NCBI RefSeq assembly: GCF_004349055.1
Contig: NZ_SMKX01000051.1
Coordinates: forward strand, 1 to 50,982
DNA length: 50,982 nt
Reading direction: 5' to 3'
Source: Kribbella antibiotica
GTDB lineage: Bacteria > Actinomycetota > Actinomycetes > Propionibacteriales > Kribbellaceae
How positions within the stretch are numbered: position 1 is the first letter of the stretch; every line of letters starts with the position of its first letter. The position numbers and the translations under genes were made by a program. Below are positions 25,911 to 37,073 of the stretch, in pieces. The notes beneath the pieces were generated by a model that did no database searches, was not told the DNA's origin, and saw only the letters and a list, made by a program, of their open reading frames with translations.

Positions 25911-26587
25911 TCGAAGATTCGACGGAGGCGGGACTGCATGGAGTTGTGGAGGTGGGTGGTCATGGCTGCTTCGGCCGCGGCCGGGGTGCCGGAGGTGACG
26001 GCTTCGACGAGGGCTCGGTGTTCGGTGAGGACTTCGGGGCCGGTGTCTCGGTCGTAGTGGAGGCGGAAGATGTGGAGGTGGCAGTGGGTGCGTTCGAAGG
26101 CTTGGCGGACCTGGGCGCTGCCTGACAACTCCGCGATCAGGGTGTGGAAGCGGTTGTCGTGGACGGTGAGGGATTTGTAGCCGGCGTAGTCGACGGAGGT
26201 TGGTTCGACGGCGGTGGCCAGTTCGGCGTACAGGCGGTCGCGGCCTTCGTCGGTGATGAGTTCGGCGGCGCGGCGGGCGGCCCACGGCTCGAGCAGTAGG
26301 CGGAAGCGGTAGAGGTCGTCGAATTCGGCGAGCGTGAGCAGCGTGGTGGCGCGGTAGCCCTTCAGCGGTTCTTTGACCGCCAGTCCTTCGGACTCCAGCC
26401 GGGCCAGCGCCTCGCGGACGGGCGTTGACGAGACCTGGAACTCACGGGCGAGTCCGTCGATGGAGATCCGGGCACCGGGGCGGATGACGTGGTCCATCAG
26501 CATCGTCTTGATCGCTTCGTAGACGTCGTCGGCGAGCATCTGGCGGCGCAGTACCCGCCGGTCGGCACCGTCCAAGGTGTCAGCCAC
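25907..26587 (-). CDS. GntR-family transcriptional regulator (FCD/FadR type)
   Basis: 226 residues. The winged helix at about residues 20-80 has 'RISIDGLAREFQVSSTPVREALARLESEGLAV' (in segments), the GntR signature. The C-terminal helical FCD domain has 'LYRFRLLLEPWAARRAAELI' and ligand histidines in 'HDNRFHTLIAEL' and 'ERTHCHLHIF', which usually bind a metal and a carboxylate effector. A sugar-acid effector would suit the divergent dehydratase operon. The 21-bp palindrome at 26649-26669 between the two genes is the likely operator. Confidence 0.92.
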   Translation of the reverse strand: MADTLDGADRRVLRRQMLADDVYEAIKTMLMDHVIRPGARISIDGLAREFQVSSTPVREALARLESEGLAVKEPLKGYRATTLLTLAEFDDLYRFRLLLEPWAARRAAELITDEGRDRLYAELATAVEPTSVDYAGYKSLTVHDNRFHTLIAELSGSAQVRQAFERTHCHLHIFRLHYDRDTGPEVLTEHRALVEAVTSGTPAAAEAAMTTHLHNSMQSRLRRIFE

Positions 26588-26648
26588 GTGATCAGCCTCC
26601 GGATGCGGTCTTGACCCAGCTTGATGTGTTCGGCAGGGTGGAGCACGT

Positions 26649-26669
26649 AATCATGCATCATGCACGATT
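26649..26669. promoter_or_regulatory. 21-bp palindrome between GntR and sugar-acid operon, candidate GntR operator
   Basis: AATC-A-TGCAT-C-ATGCA-C-GATT reads the same on both strands except at one mirrored pair and the centre. It lies 18 bases before the ATG of the 904-residue dehydratase, just in front of its ribosome site (GGAGG at 26674). The position would let the GntR protein block transcription of the operon. Confidence 0.65.
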
Positions 26670-26687
26670 TACCGGAGGCGGGCAACG

Positions 26688-29402
26688 ATGGTGCGGTTCG
26701 AAGAGGTCGGCGTCCTACCCGAGCCGGAGGACAATGCCGCGATCTGTTCCCGCCGCCTGGACGCCGGCGCGCAGATCGAGCTCGACGGAACCACGGTCAC
26801 GCTCCCGCACACCATCCTCGAGGGCCACCGCTTCGCCGTACGACGGATCTCCCAAGGCGACGCGATCACGTCCTGGAACACCCCCTTCGCGCGCGCGTCG
26901 CGCGATCTGTTCCCCGGCGACTACATCTGTACGCCGACCAGCCTGCAGGCGGTGACCGCCCGCGGCGTCGAAGGCCTCCCGACCGAGCCCTCCGCCACGA
27001 ATGAGCCCCTCGACCCGTACGAGCTCGACGAGAACGCACTTCATCTCGGTCAGCAGGTCACCAGCGTCGACCAGCCCGGGACCTTCCTCGGCTATCCCCG
27101 CGCACACGGCCCGGCCGGGACCCGGAATCACGTCGTCGTGATGGCCACCAGCTCCCGCAGCTCCGGCTTCGTCACCGAGCTCGCTCGCCGCTTCGACAAC
27201 GCGCCCGCGGGCGACGGCGTCGTACCGGTTGCGCATACGGAAGGCGGTGAGGACGAGGTCCCCAACAACCTGCACTTCCTGCTCGCCACCCTGGCCGGTT
27301 TCACCCTCAACCCGAATGTCGGCGCCGTCCTGATCGTCGACACCGCGGACGATGTGGTCTCGGGTCAAGCCATCCAGGACTTCATGCGCGAGCACGACTA
27401 CCCGGAGATCCAGGTCCCGCACGCGTTCTTCACCCGTGAGGCCGGCTTCGAGCACGACCTCACCACGGCGGGAACGCTCATCGAGCCCTGGCTCCCGATC
27501 GTCGACGGGCAAGAACGAGTCGAGGTCCCACTCGCCGACCTCAAGATCGCCTTGCAGTGTGGCGGTTCCGACGCCTTCTCCGGGATCTCGGCCAACCCGC
27601 TCGCCGGCCTGGTCGGTGCCGAGGTGATCAAGCACGGTGGCGCCGCCGTACTGGCTGAAACCGACGAGCTGATCGGCGCCGAGCCGTACGTCCTCAAGAA
27701 CGTTCGCGACCTCGCCACTGCCCGCCGCTTCCTCGCGACGATCCGCTCGTTCAAGGAACGCGTCGGCTGGCACGGCCACACCGCCGAGGGCAACCCGTCG
27801 GGCGGCAACGTCTACCGCGGTCTCTACAACATCGTTCTCAAGTCGATCGGCGCCGCCCGCAAGCTGCCGCGCGAGGTCCGCCTCGACCATGTCATCGACT
27901 ACGGCGAACCCCTGCCCGGCAACGGCTACATCTTCATGGACAGCCCCGGCAACGACCTCGAATCGGTCGCCGGTCAGATCGGCAGCGGCTGCAACCTGAT
28001 CTTCTTCACCACCGGCAACGGCTCGATCACGAACTTCCCGTTCGTCCCGACGCTCAAGTTCGTCACCACCAGCGAGCGGTACGAGCGTCTGCAGGCCGAG
28101 ATGGACGTGGATGCAGGCAGCTACCTGACCGGTACGACGATGGCTCAGCTGACGGCGGATACCTTCGACCTGACCGTCCGAGTCGCGTCCGGCGAACCCA
28201 GCGCGGGCGAGCGCGCCGGCCACAGTCAGGTGTCGATCTGGCGGAACTGGAAGCAGAGCGGACCGCGCGAGGGCATCTCGATCAGCACCGACGGCCGTCA
28301 GAGCCGCGCGCTCGCAGATCTCCCCATCGAGGACCGCGATGCGCCACTCTCCGGTCAGCCTTTCGCGGGATTGACCTCGCTTCGAGGCACGCCCGCCCGG
28401 CTTCTGCAGGTTGACGATCGGTTGCTCCCCGAAGCGGTCGGCCTAATCCTCCCGACCAGCCTGTGCTCCGGCCAGATCGCGCTGCGGCTCGCAGCCCAGG
28501 CAGAGCTGGAGAAATGGGCTGGCGACGCGGTCACCCGGATGGTCGCGCTCCCGCACACCGAGGGCTGTGGCAGCAGCGGCGGTGCGTCCGAGGAGACGTT
28601 CGCCCGCATCATGCTCGGCTATCTCCTGCACCCGAACACCCGAATGGCTCTGCTCCTGGAGCACGGCTGCGAAAAGACCCACAACGACTACTTCCGCTCC
28701 CGCCTCGTCGAAGCAGGCAAGGACCCGGCGCGCTTCGGCTGGGCCAGCATCCAGGCGGACGGCGGTCTGGATGCCGTTGGTACCAAGGTCAAAGACTGGT
28801 TCAACAGCTTCGACCTCTCGAGCCCAGTCGAGCAAGACGGCAACCTCGGCGCGCTCACCATCGGCCTCGAGGCACGCGGGCGACTCACCCCCGACACGGC
28901 CGAGGCCTTCGCGCTCATGGGCCAAGAGATCGTCGGTTCGGGCGGCTCGGTCGTGCTGTCGTCGCGCGGAACACTCCTTGCTGACAGCAACTTCCGGCGT
29001 ACGGCGTTCGGCTCGGCGGCCGAAGTCGGCCCGACGATCGCGCACGGTCAGCAGCTCGCAGGGCCGGGCTGGCATGTGATGCGGATGCCCGGCACGGACT
29101 GGATGGAAACGGCGACCGGGTTCGGTGCATCCGGCGTACAGCAGATCCTTGCGCATGTTGCCGGTGGCACCTTGTCGGCGCAGCGCTTCGTCCCGGTCGT
29201 TGAGCTCAGTAACGATCCCGAGACAGTCGCCCGGTATGGCGACGATCTCGACGCGGTCGCCACCGGAGACGCGGCGGCGCAGGCGCAGATCGGCTTGGAG
29301 ACGATCGCGCTGGTCGCGAGTCGTCAGCTCGTCCCCAAAGCAGTTGCCTCCGGCAATGTCGGCTTCCAGATCACCCGCGGGTTGCTCGGTACATCGATGT
29401 GA
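26688..29402 (+). CDS. Double-length UxaA-family sugar-acid dehydratase
   Basis: 904 residues, far longer than altronate or galactarate dehydratases (about 500). Residues 1-85 look like the SAF-type N-terminal domain ('ILEGHRFAVRRI'). Residues about 125-530 hold one UxaA-like unit with 'RNHVVVMATSS', 'VPVAHTEGGEDE', 'LALQCGGSD'-like (IALQCGGSDAFSGISANPL) and 'IFMDSPGNDLESVAGQIGSG'. Residues about 580-900 hold a second related unit with 'LPTSLCSGQIALRL', 'LPHTEGCGSSGG' and 'LLHPNTRMALLLEHGCEKTHND'. The HTEGC cysteine is present only in the second unit; the first has HTEGG. It probably dehydrates an aldonate or aldarate with an iron centre. First gene of the operon, with the GntR operator upstream. 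Confidence 0.82.
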   Translation: MVRFEEVGVLPEPEDNAAICSRRLDAGAQIELDGTTVTLPHTILEGHRFAVRRISQGDAITSWNTPFARASRDLFPGDYICTPTSLQAVTARGVEGLPTEPSATNEPLDPYELDENALHLGQQVTSVDQPGTFLGYPRAHGPAGTRNHVVVMATSSRSSGFVTELARRFDNAPAGDGVVPVAHTEGGEDEVPNNLHFLLATLAGFTLNPNVGAVLIVDTADDVVSGQAIQDFMREHDYPEIQVPHAFFTREAGFEHDLTTAGTLIEPWLPIVDGQERVEVPLADLKIALQCGGSDAFSGISANPLAGLVGAEVIKHGGAAVLAETDELIGAEPYVLKNVRDLATARRFLATIRSFKERVGWHGHTAEGNPSGGNVYRGLYNIVLKSIGAARKLPREVRLDHVIDYGEPLPGNGYIFMDSPGNDLESVAGQIGSGCNLIFFTTGNGSITNFPFVPTLKFVTTSERYERLQAEMDVDAGSYLTGTTMAQLTADTFDLTVRVASGEPSAGERAGHSQVSIWRNWKQSGPREGISISTDGRQSRALADLPIEDRDAPLSGQPFAGLTSLRGTPARLLQVDDRLLPEAVGLILPTSLCSGQIALRLAAQAELEKWAGDAVTRMVALPHTEGCGSSGGASEETFARIMLGYLLHPNTRMALLLEHGCEKTHNDYFRSRLVEAGKDPARFGWASIQADGGLDAVGTKVKDWFNSFDLSSPVEQDGNLGALTIGLEARGRLTPDTAEAFALMGQEIVGSGGSVVLSSRGTLLADSNFRRTAFGSAAEVGPTIAHGQQLAGPGWHVMRMPGTDWMETATGFGASGVQQILAHVAGGTLSAQRFVPVVELSNDPETVARYGDDLDAVATGDAAAQAQIGLETIALVASRQLVPKAVASGNVGFQITRGLLGTSM

Positions 29403-29413
29403 GAGGTAATCCC

Positions 29414-30304
29414 ATGCATTTGGTCCGTTACCAGTCGTCCGAAGGCCGGCCGATCGTCGGCGTGCGTACCGGTGACACGGTGGCACCGCTAGAGGGCATC
29501 GCCACCATCGCTGAGCTGCTGCGGCTGCCACTCGCCGATCTCCAGGAAGCCGTCACCAAGACCGGTACGGCGCTCTCTGCCGACGGCCTGAAGTGGTTGC
29601 CGCCGATCGACGGTCGGGGCGAGGTCTGGTGTGCGGGCGTCACGTATGAGCGCTCACGGGGTGCGCGGATGGAGGAGAGCACGGAGCAATCCGTCTACGA
29701 CAAGGTCTACACCGCGGATCGTCCTGAGCTGTTCCAGAAGGCCCCGGCCTGGCGGGTCGTCACGGATGGTGAGCCGGTCGGCATCCGCGTCGACTCCGGT
29801 CACGACGTACCGGAGCCGGAGCTCGCGGTCGTTGCCAACAGTCACGGTGAGATCGTCGGCTACACGATCTGCAACGACATGAGCTCCCGCTCGATCGAAG
29901 GCGTGAATCCGCTGTATGTCCCGCAGGCCAAGCTCTTCGCCGGTGGTTGCGCGCTCGCGAGTGGCATCCGGCCTGCCTGGGAAGTGGACGATCCCAAGGA
30001 CCTGACGATCGACATCGTCATCCGGCGCGGCGACGACGAGGTCTTCACCGGTACGACATCGACCGCGAAGCTGATCCGCGAACTGCAGGATCTGATCGAT
30101 GTGCTCTTCCTGCCGAACGACTTCCCGGACGGCGTGATCCTGGCGACCGGGACCGGAATCGTGCCCGAATTTGCCTTCACCCTGGGGCAGGGTGATGAGA
30201 TCAAGATCAGCATCGACCAGCTCGGAACCTTGACGAATACCGTGGCCACCGGCCGGGAGCCCTTTGCGTTCCTGGCCGAACAGAACTCTGAGGAGAAGCG
30301 ATGA
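29414..30304 (+). CDS. Fumarylacetoacetate-hydrolase-fold sugar-acid enzyme (2-keto-3-deoxy-pentonate dehydratase type)
   Basis: 296 residues from ATG 29414, which has GAGAGG upstream. The FAH-fold metal ligands are seen in 'VPEPELAVVANSHGEIVGYTICNDMSSR' (in segments: two Glu, then Asp). 'WCAGVTYERSRGARMEES' is the lid region of the AraD1/KdxD-like group, which removes water from 2-keto-3-deoxy-arabonate or -xylonate. That step gives 2-oxoglutarate semialdehyde, exactly the substrate of the dehydrogenase encoded next. A 2,4-diketo-sugar-acid hydrolase is the main alternative. The stop overlaps the next start by four bases. Confidence 0.87.
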   Translation: MHLVRYQSSEGRPIVGVRTGDTVAPLEGIATIAELLRLPLADLQEAVTKTGTALSADGLKWLPPIDGRGEVWCAGVTYERSRGARMEESTEQSVYDKVYTADRPELFQKAPAWRVVTDGEPVGIRVDSGHDVPEPELAVVANSHGEIVGYTICNDMSSRSIEGVNPLYVPQAKLFAGGCALASGIRPAWEVDDPKDLTIDIVIRRGDDEVFTGTTSTAKLIRELQDLIDVLFLPNDFPDGVILATGTGIVPEFAFTLGQGDEIKISIDQLGTLTNTVATGREPFAFLAEQNSEEKR

Positions 30305-31751
30305 CCGCCGACACCACGCCTGCCGAGCTCGAGCAGGCCTTGGCCGCCGCCGCTACCGCCGCGCCCGCACTTGCAGCCGCGGAGCCCGCCGTACGGGCCG
30401 GGTGGATCAATGCCGTGGCCGATGCGCTGGATGCGGTGGCTGATGATCTGGTGCCGATCGCGATGCGCGAGACCTCGTTGCCCGAAGCTCGGTTGCGCGG
30501 TGAGATCGGCCGGAGTACCGGCCAGCTGCGGATGTTCGCCGACGCGCTGGCCGAGGGTTCGTTACTCGAGGTGATCATCGATACCGCAGACGCGGGTGCG
30601 AAGCCGGTGCCGCGACCGGATCTGCGCCGGGTGCTGGTGCCGCTCGGACCGGTCCTGGTGTTTGCCGCCAGCAACTTTCCGTTTGCGTTCAGCACCTGCG
30701 GTGGTGACACCGCATCGGCGCTGGCCGCGGGGTGTCCGGTGATCGTGAAGGCCCACCCGGGGCATCCGGAGTTGTCGGTGCAGACGGCGGCCGTGATGGT
30801 GGAGGCGCTGCGTTCGGCGGGTGCACCCGAGGGGACCTTCGGGCTGATCCAAGGGTTTGACGTCGGCGTGATCGCGCTGAAGGACCCGCGGATCACAGCG
30901 GCCGGGTTCACCGGCTCGGTCCCGGCGGGGAAGGCGCTGCACGAGATCGCCGTCACCCGGCCGGAGCCGATTCCCTTCTACGGTGAGCTCGGCAGCCTCA
31001 ACCCGGTTTTCGTGACCCCGGCCGCGGTCGAGGCCCGCGGCAAGGAGATCGTCGCTGGGTATGTCGGCTCCTTCACGCTCGGCGTCGGCCAGTTCTGCAC
31101 CAAGCCGGGTCTGCTGTTCCTGCCGGACGGTCACGGTCTGAGAGACCAGCTGGTCGAGGCGGTCGGCGGAGTAGGCGGCGGCACGATGCTGAACAGCCGG
31201 ATCAAGGAGGCCTTCGACACCGGTCGCGATCGGCTGCACAAGATCGAGGGTGTCGTCGAGTGGGCGTCAGGTGGTGGCGCGACGTTGCTGCAGACCACTC
31301 TTGCCGATCTGATGGTCGCGCGTTCGGAGGTGCTGGAGGAGTGCTTCGGCCCGGTCTCGATCGTGGTCGAGTACGACGGACTCGACGAGCTCCGCGAAGC
31401 GATCGCCGCCTTCGACGGAAACCTCACCGCGACCCTGCAGGCCGAGGAGTCCGATGCCGAACTGGCCGCTGAGATCCTGCCGTTGCTGACGGAAAAGGCC
31501 GGTCGCGTGCTCTGGAACGGCTGGCCCACTGGGGTTGCGGTCTCTTGGGCTCAGCATCACGGCGGGCCGTTCCCGTCGACGGTTGGCTCGATCCACACCA
31601 GCGTCGGTGTCACCGCGGCTCGCCGCTTCCAGCGCCCGGTGGCCTACCAAGACATCCCCGATGCGGTGCTCCCCGCCGTACTGCGCGATGCGAACCCGCT
31701 CGGAGTCCCGCGCCGCGTGAACGGCGTCGTGTCGACCGGAGAGGTGGAACG

Positions 31752-31755
<4 letters not shown>
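30301..31755 (+). CDS. Aldehyde dehydrogenase, 2-oxoglutarate-semialdehyde dehydrogenase type
   Basis: 484 residues. The catalytic Cys is in 'LGVGQFCTKPGLL' at about residue 266, and the general-base Glu in 'PFYGELGSLNPVF' at about 229. The 'FAASNFPFAFSTCGGDTASALAAGCPVIVKAHPGHPE' region (in segments) matches the KGSADH branch of the family, which uses the sequence S-N-F-P-F-A. It oxidises 2-oxoglutarate semialdehyde to 2-oxoglutarate with NAD(P). It lies between the FAH-fold enzyme and the IlvD dehydratase with four-base overlaps on both sides, forming a complete pentonate-to-2-oxoglutarate set. Confidence 0.9.
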
Positions 31756-33541
<1,786 letters not shown>

Positions 33542-33542
<1 letters not shown>

Positions 33543-34837
33543 TGAGCTGGGGACCGTTTGAGGCCGTCCGGGGGCTGCGCCCGGACGGAGTGATTCCGCA
33601 GGTCACGCCGATCCGCCGGCTGCTGCCCGATCTGCCGTCTGTTGACGATCCGGCAGTTGCCACACAGGCCGCGTTGGAGCCGCTGCGGGCGCGGATCCAG
33701 CCGGGTGCGCGGATCGCGGTCACCGCGGGCAGTCGTGGGATTCACGACCTGGTTCCAGTGGTTCGGGCGGCGGTTGCCTGGCTGACCTCAGTCGGGGCGG
33801 AGCCCTTCGTCGTGCCGGCGATGGGCTCGCATGGCGGCGCAACCGCTGACGGCCAGCGCGAGATGCTGGCCGGGCTCGGTATCACGCCGGAGAGCGTTGG
33901 GTGCCCGATCGAGGCGACGATGGAGACCGTTGTCGTCGGCAAGCTCGACGACGGTACGCCGGTTCATCACGACGCAATTGCGGCTGCGGCCGACGGGGTC
34001 CTGGTGATCAACCGGGTCAAGCCACACACCGACTTCCACGGCCCGATCGAGAGTGGGCTGGCGAAGATCCTCGCCATCGGCCTCGGGAACCATTCGGGTG
34101 CAGCGGTTCTGCATGCCGGTGGAATCCCCTCGCTCGGCGGTAACATCGAGGCGGCGGCCCGGATAGTTGTTGCACAGGGCAAGATCCTTGGCGGGCTGGG
34201 CATCCTGGAGAACGCGCTGGAGCACACTGCAGCGGTTGAGTTGGTGCCGGCGGAAGGTATTGGCGGTGCGGCCGAGCACGCCTTGTTGCAGCGGGCAAAC
34301 AGTCTGCTCGGGCGGCTCCCGTTCGACGAGCTGGACGTTCTGGTCGTCGATGAGCTGGGCAAGGACAAGTCCGGTTGTGGCATGGATACGAACGTGATCG
34401 GGCGCTGTTGGGTGCACGGCATCCCCGAGTTCGAGTCGCCCACGATTGCAGCCATTAGCGTGCACTCGTTGTCCGAGGCATCGCACGGGAATGCCTCCGG
34501 GCTGGGCCTGGCGGACGTGATGCCGGCCCGGATCCTCGAGCAGATCGATCTCCAGGCCAGCTATGTGAACGCATTGACGTCTGGTGCCGGGGGAGCACGC
34601 CGCTCGCGGTTGCCGATGGTGATGGAAGACGACGAAGCGGCCGTCCTGGCCGCCATCACGATGTGCGGGCGCCGCGACTGGTCCGAGCTGCGGCTGGCCC
34701 GGATCAAGGACACGTTGTCCCCGCACGAACTGCTGGTCACGCCTGCCCTCCTCGACGAGGCGGGCGACCGGTTCGACCTCGAAATCACCGGCGCGGCCGG
34801 GGATCTGACCATCAACGGGGAGCTCACACGATGGTGA
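33542..34837 (+). CDS. LarA-like (DUF2088) protein, candidate 2-hydroxyacid/sugar-acid racemase or epimerase
   Basis: 431 residues; its ATG shares a base with the upstream stop (TAATG). 'IAVTAGSRGIHDLVPVVRAAV' and 'VPAMGSHGGATADGQREML' match the N-terminal LarA region (TxxxRxxD/GxHR-type loops). 'INRVKPHTDFHGPIESGLAKILAIGLGNHSGA' (in segments) resembles its histidine and lysine region. LarA uses a nickel-pincer cofactor bound to Lys to racemise 2-hydroxyacids. Related proteins epimerise C2 of sugar acids. No larB, larC or larE cofactor genes are in the window, so either they lie elsewhere or the protein works differently. Placement between a dehydratase and an oxidase supports a sugar-acid role. 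Confidence 0.78.
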
Positions 34838-35703
34838 CCCTTCGCGAAGCACACGCGCTGCTGGCCGACCGCGGTTTCGGGCCTGGTGGCGCATCCGCGT
34901 CCACGTTTGCGGACGGAACGCCGTACAGGGTGGAGATCCCTTCGTGTGAGGGACCGCGGGTGATGGCGGCCGTGCTGGAGGAGGCGGCCTCGCGCAGGGT
35001 GAAGGTCGATCGGATCTCGCAGGGCAGCGGCGTGATGATGCTGACCGATGCCGAGATCGAGGAGATGCTGTCGCTCGGGGCGTCCGCCGGGGTCGAGGTG
35101 TGTCTCTTCCTGGGCCCGCGCGGCGCGTGGGATATCGGCGGGCAGGCCAAAGTCTCGGCCGCGGTCGGAGGTGCTGCCCGCGGCAACGCGATGGTTGCCG
35201 CGTCGCTGTGCGACGCGTTCCGGGCGGTCGAGTTGGGTGTTCGCAGCCTGCTGGTCGGGGATCTCGGCGTGCTGGAATTGCTTGGCCAGTTGAAGATTGA
35301 CGGTTCGTTGCCTGCTGACCTGGTGCTGAAGACGTCGGTGCTGATGCCGTTGCCCAACGCACCAACTGCCCGGCTGTACGAACGGTTGGGGGCAACGAGT
35401 TTGAACGTGTCGACGGATCTGCCGGTGCCGGTGCTTGCGGAGATCCGGTCGGTGACCTCGGTCCCGATCGACATGTACATCGAGGTGCCCGATGATCAGG
35501 GCGGGCATGTGCGGTTCTACGACGTACCGGAGATCGTGAAGGTCGCTGCGCCGGTCTATCTGAAGATGGGTTTGCGGAACGCGCCGAACATCTATCCGGT
35601 CGGCGCGCATCTGGCCGCGACTGCGGAGGCGTTGGGCCGTGAACGGGTGCGTCGTGCAGAGTTGATCCTGCGACTGCTGGCCGAACAGGATGAGACCTTA
35701 TGA
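34831..35703 (+). CDS. TIM-barrel-like protein resembling U32-peptidase/aldolase folds, function unknown
   Basis: 290 residues from ATG 34831, which overlaps the upstream stop by seven bases (ATGGTGA). Strand-helix repeats with glycine-rich ends ('VCLFLGPRGAWDIGG', 'SLLVGDLGVLELLGQL', 'IDMYIEVPDDQGGHVRFYDVPEIV', 'APVYLKMGLRNAPNIYPVG') suggest a beta/alpha barrel. It resembles proteins annotated as U32 peptidases, a group with few proven peptidases. No clear catalytic set is visible to me. Its tight coupling to the LarA-like gene and the oxidase argues for an enzyme, perhaps an aldolase or isomerase, in sugar-acid breakdown. Confidence 0.6.
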   Translation: MVTLREAHALLADRGFGPGGASASTFADGTPYRVEIPSCEGPRVMAAVLEEAASRRVKVDRISQGSGVMMLTDAEIEEMLSLGASAGVEVCLFLGPRGAWDIGGQAKVSAAVGGAARGNAMVAASLCDAFRAVELGVRSLLVGDLGVLELLGQLKIDGSLPADLVLKTSVLMPLPNAPTARLYERLGATSLNVSTDLPVPVLAEIRSVTSVPIDMYIEVPDDQGGHVRFYDVPEIVKVAAPVYLKMGLRNAPNIYPVGAHLAATAEALGRERVRRAELILRLLAEQDETL

Positions 35704-37073
35704 GTGACATTTTGGTTGCCCGCCTTCGCTCGGCGCTGGGGGACAACGCGGTCGTCGAGGATGCCGACGTACTGGAGTCGCATCGCAACGATCACGCGAC
35801 CTTCTGCGCGGCCGGCGTGCCGCGGGTGCTCGTGCGGCCGTCGACCACGGCCGAGGTTTCGGCGGTCATGAAGGTCGCGTCCGAGTTCGGCGTACCGGTG
35901 GTGGCGCAGGGAGCGCGGACCGGGCTGTCGGGTGCGGCGAACGCGATCGACGGCTGCATCCTGTTGTCGACCGCGCGGATGAACCGGATCCTGGAGATCT
36001 CCGCGGAGGATCAGGTCGCGGTTGTGCAACCGGGTGTCGTGAATGCTGAGTTGTCGCGCGCCGTGCTTGAGCAGGGGCTGTTCTACCCGCCGGACCCGTC
36101 GTCGTGGGAGATGTCCACGCTGGGTGGCAACATCGCGACAAACGCTGGTGGGCTGTGTTGCGTGAAGTACGGCGTGACGGCGGATTTCGTGCGTGGGTTG
36201 GAGGTCGTGCTGGCCTCGGGCGAGATCGTCCGGACTGGTCGCCGGGCCGCGAAGGGTGTCGCTGGGTATGACCTGACCCGGCTGATCGTGGGCTCCGAGG
36301 GGACGCTTGGGGTGGTGACCGAGGCGACGCTCACGTTGCAGCCTGCGCCGGAGGCGGCGCTGACTGCCGCGGCGACGTTCCTGTCCATCGAGGACGGGGT
36401 CGCCGCGGCTGCCGCAGTGATGGCTTCTGGTCTGCGGCCCTCGTTGCTGGAGTTCCTGGATGGTCCGACCGCGCGCGCGATTCAGAATTATCGGGATATG
36501 GGTCTACCGGCCGACGTTGGCTCGCTGTTGATCGCGCAGTCCGACCGCGGACCGCGGGCCGCTGAGGATGTCGCTCAGATCGCAGCAATCTGTACGGCGC
36601 ATGGCGCGGTCGAGGTGGCCGAAGCATCGGACGCCGAAGAGTCGCGGATGCTTCTCGAAGCCCGGCGGCTGGTCAATCCTGCGCTGGAGCCGTTGGGCGT
36701 GACGTTGGTCGACGACGTCTCGGTGCCGCGGTCGAAGCTGGTGGCGCTGCTGCGGGGAATCGCCGAGATCGCGACCAAGTACGACGTACTGATTTGTTGC
36801 CCTGGGCATGTTGGTGACGGCAACATGCACCCGACCGTCATCTTCGAACGCGACAATCCTGCTGCGCAGGAACGGGCTCTGGAGGCCTTCGGCGCGGTGA
36901 TGGAGCTCGGGCTCGCGCTCGGCGGGACGATCACCGGTGAGCACGGCGTCGGCCTGCTGAAGGCGCGCTGGCTCGAGGACGAGCTCGGCCCGGTCAGTCT
37001 CGACCTGCATCGCCGGATCAAGCAGGCCTTCGACCCGGCCGGTTTGCTGAACCCTGGCAAGGTTTTGCGATGA
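35700..37073 (+). CDS. FAD-binding oxidoreductase, glycolate/D-lactate dehydrogenase (GlcD) type
   Basis: 457 residues. The FAD-binding domain (about 35-215) has 'GVPVVAQGARTGLSGAANAIDG' and 'EMSTLGGNIATNAGGLCCVKYG' (in segments), the VAO-fold signature. The C-terminal domain has the ligand motif 'CCPGHVGDGNMHPTVIF' and ends 'GEHGVGLLKARWLEDEL', both typical of GlcD/D-LDH. It oxidises a 2-hydroxyacid to a 2-keto acid, passing electrons to the respiratory chain or oxygen. Next to a LarA-like racemase it may take one isomer of a hydroxyacid product. Four-base overlaps link it to both neighbours. Confidence 0.92.
   Translation: MSDILVARLRSALGDNAVVEDADVLESHRNDHATFCAAGVPRVLVRPSTTAEVSAVMKVASEFGVPVVAQGARTGLSGAANAIDGCILLSTARMNRILEISAEDQVAVVQPGVVNAELSRAVLEQGLFYPPDPSSWEMSTLGGNIATNAGGLCCVKYGVTADFVRGLEVVLASGEIVRTGRRAAKGVAGYDLTRLIVGSEGTLGVVTEATLTLQPAPEAALTAAATFLSIEDGVAAAAAVMASGLRPSLLEFLDGPTARAIQNYRDMGLPADVGSLLIAQSDRGPRAAEDVAQIAAICTAHGAVEVAEASDAEESRMLLEARRLVNPALEPLGVTLVDDVSVPRSKLVALLRGIAEIATKYDVLICCPGHVGDGNMHPTVIFERDNPAAQERALEAFGAVMELGLALGGTITGEHGVGLLKARWLEDELGPVSLDLHRRIKQAFDPAGLLNPGKVLR

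Noticed and set aside
26715..28223. Minus-strand open frame of about 500 codons within the 904-residue dehydratase gene
   Set aside because: Composition follows the reversed codons of the real gene and no domain is visible.
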